Assembly (NCBI RefSeq): GCF_024753145.1
Contig: NZ_JANUGU010000002.1
Location: forward strand, 372,001-436,000
Length of the DNA stretch: 64,000 nucleotides
Reading direction: 5' to 3'
DNA from: Massilia terrae
GTDB taxonomy: Bacteria > Pseudomonadota > Gammaproteobacteria > Burkholderiales > Burkholderiaceae_D
Of the stretch, positions 63,325 through 64,000 are shown piece by piece. The position numbers were made by a program, and so were the translations under genes. The notes under the pieces are model-generated. The model was not told the origin of the DNA, ran no database searches, and worked only from the letters and a program-made list of their open reading frames with translations. Numbering within the stretch: the first letter of the stretch is position 1; the number at the start of each line of letters is the position of its first letter.

Positions 63325-64000
63325 GTGAGAGAGAGTACCCCGCACCCGCTTCGGCCGAAGCGCCTGAGCTTTGCCGTGTCGATGGCCCTGGCGTCGCTGG
63401 TGGCGAGCAATGTCGCGCTGGCCCAGGAAAATCCGGCACCGCCCGCCGATGCCGCCGGCGCGGAAAAAGTGGCCGTGGTGGTGGTGAGCGCGACCCGCGC
63501 ATCGCAGCAGTCGAGCATCGACCGCAAGAAGAACGCGGCCACAGCGATCGATTCGATCGTGGCCGAAGACGTCGGCTCGCTGCCGGACCGGAACATCGGC
63601 GAAGCGATCTCGCGCATGTCGGGCATCGCGCTGGACCGCGGCGATTACGGCGAAGGCGTCAGCGTCGCCGTGCGCGGCAACTCGGCCGACCTGACCCGCG
63701 TCGAGATCGACGGCCAGGGCGTGCAATCGGCCGGCGGCGCCGACATGGGCGGCAACAGCGGCGCCAGCGGCCGCGCGGTCGAGTTCCGCCAGCTGTCGTC
63801 GGACCTGATCAAGAGCGTGGACGTGGTCAAGGGCTCGACCGCCGACATGACCGAGGGTTCGCTCGGCGGCGGGATCATCATCAAGACCCGTACCGGCCTC
63901 GATTTCAAGAAGCCCTTCGTGTCGCTGCGCGTGGCCGGCACCCAGACCTCGCTGAACAAGAAGTGGGAGCCGGACGCCAACCTGATCCTGGCCGACAAAT
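63325..64000 (+). CDS. TonB-dependent receptor, N-terminal part (runs off the window)
   Basis: About 225 residues are visible. GTG 63325 follows an ACGGAGA ribosome-binding site. A signal peptide (cleavage near VALAQ, residue 34) is followed by a TonB-box-like segment VAVVVVSATRA (about 49-59). The plug domain comes next: DVGSLPDRNIGEAISRMSGIALDRG, VAVRGNSADLTRVEIDG and VVKGSTADMTEGSLGG. Receptors of this subgroup commonly take up oligosaccharides and sit beside secreted hydrolases, as the truncated gene next door was. It would use the TonB system at 6093-9964 or another. The barrel lies beyond the window. Confidence 0.92.
   Translation, partial: MRESTPHPLRPKRLSFAVSMALASLVASNVALAQENPAPPADAAGAEKVAVVVVSATRASQQSSIDRKKNAATAIDSIVAEDVGSLPDRNIGEAISRMSGIALDRGDYGEGVSVAVRGNSADLTRVEIDGQGVQSAGGADMGGNSGASGRAVEFRQLSSDLIKSVDVVKGSTADMTEGSLGGGIIIKTRTGLDFKKPFVSLRVAGTQTSLNKKWEPDANLILADK

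Noticed and set aside
61618..63503. Long minus-strand frame continuing upstream of 63153 into the receptor gene
   Set aside because: The part upstream of about 63153 is opposite the promoter and the receptor start and reads as non-coding; only the part below it has protein character.

Overview
The window is about 64 kb of GC-rich chromosomal DNA that reads as a betaproteobacterium of the order Burkholderiales, most likely family Oxalobacteraceae (Massilia/Telluria-like). This is an inference from gene content and order: ribF-ileS-lspA-coaBC-dut, the aat-bpt-pyrD neighbourhood, a phasin gene, fkpB-ispH next to radC, and a TonB/ExbB/ExbD/ExbD/TPR locus. Coding density is high. Both tRNAs have clean promoters. 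There is no CRISPR array, integrase, insertion sequence or prophage.

Layout. 1-5.5 kb: the stress module prkA-yeaH-ycgB (serine kinase, VWA protein, SpoVR-like protein). 6.1-10 kb: an energy-transduction operon tonB-exbB-exbD-exbD-TPR. 10.3-17.6 kb: ribF, ileS, lspA, coaBC, dut and a lipoprotein shaped like an M48 protease but lacking the catalytic motif. 17.8-23.6 kb: accessory genes (XdhC-like maturation factor, EamA permease, AlkA-type glycosylase, beta-barrel protein, DUF1851 protein, two small secreted proteins). 23.7-28.3 kb: initiator tRNA-fMet, a NUDIX hydrolase, the N-degron transferases aat and bpt, pyrD and an aldo/keto reductase. 28.4-33 kb: a sulfate importer cysT-cysW-cysA followed by a CysB-like regulator, with a TauE/SafE permease upstream; no sulfate-binding protein lies in the window. 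33.3-38.5 kb: 1-Cys peroxiredoxin, dgkA, an IclR regulator, a PBP7-type endopeptidase, nitroreductase and a second EamA permease. 38.8-43.2 kb: phasin and a branched-chain amino-acid importer livHMGF without its binding protein.

43.5-48.9 kb: fkpB-ispH, radC, a TonB-receptor remnant, rpmB-rpmG, a MYG1-family protein and a hydrolase-like lipoprotein. 48.9-52.5 kb: a LysR regulator divergent from L-2-hydroxyglutarate oxidase and an MHS-type transporter, with a perfect 10-bp inverted repeat between them. 52.7-57.3 kb: fatty-acid desaturase, MscS-like channel, RsmB-like methyltransferase and purN. 57.5-61.7 kb: an unknown small protein, a glycine-zipper protein, a spermidine-synthase-fold protein, a GspE/PilB-type ATPase and tRNA-Lys. 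61.8-64 kb: a 5'-truncated secreted glycoside-hydrolase-like gene with a duplicated C-terminal domain, divergent from a TonB-dependent receptor that runs off the window end.

The main structure not explained by genes is a family of short palindromic repeats (REP/REPIN-like) at eleven intergenic loci, often as two inverted copies around a 35-55 bp spacer. The stem sequences differ between copies but compensate to keep base pairing. A second palindrome type is fused to three of them. Other points of interest are the LysR/lhgO operator, the palindrome upstream of the cysT promoter, a terminator-like hairpin just ahead of livH, and the degenerate M48-like lipoprotein.
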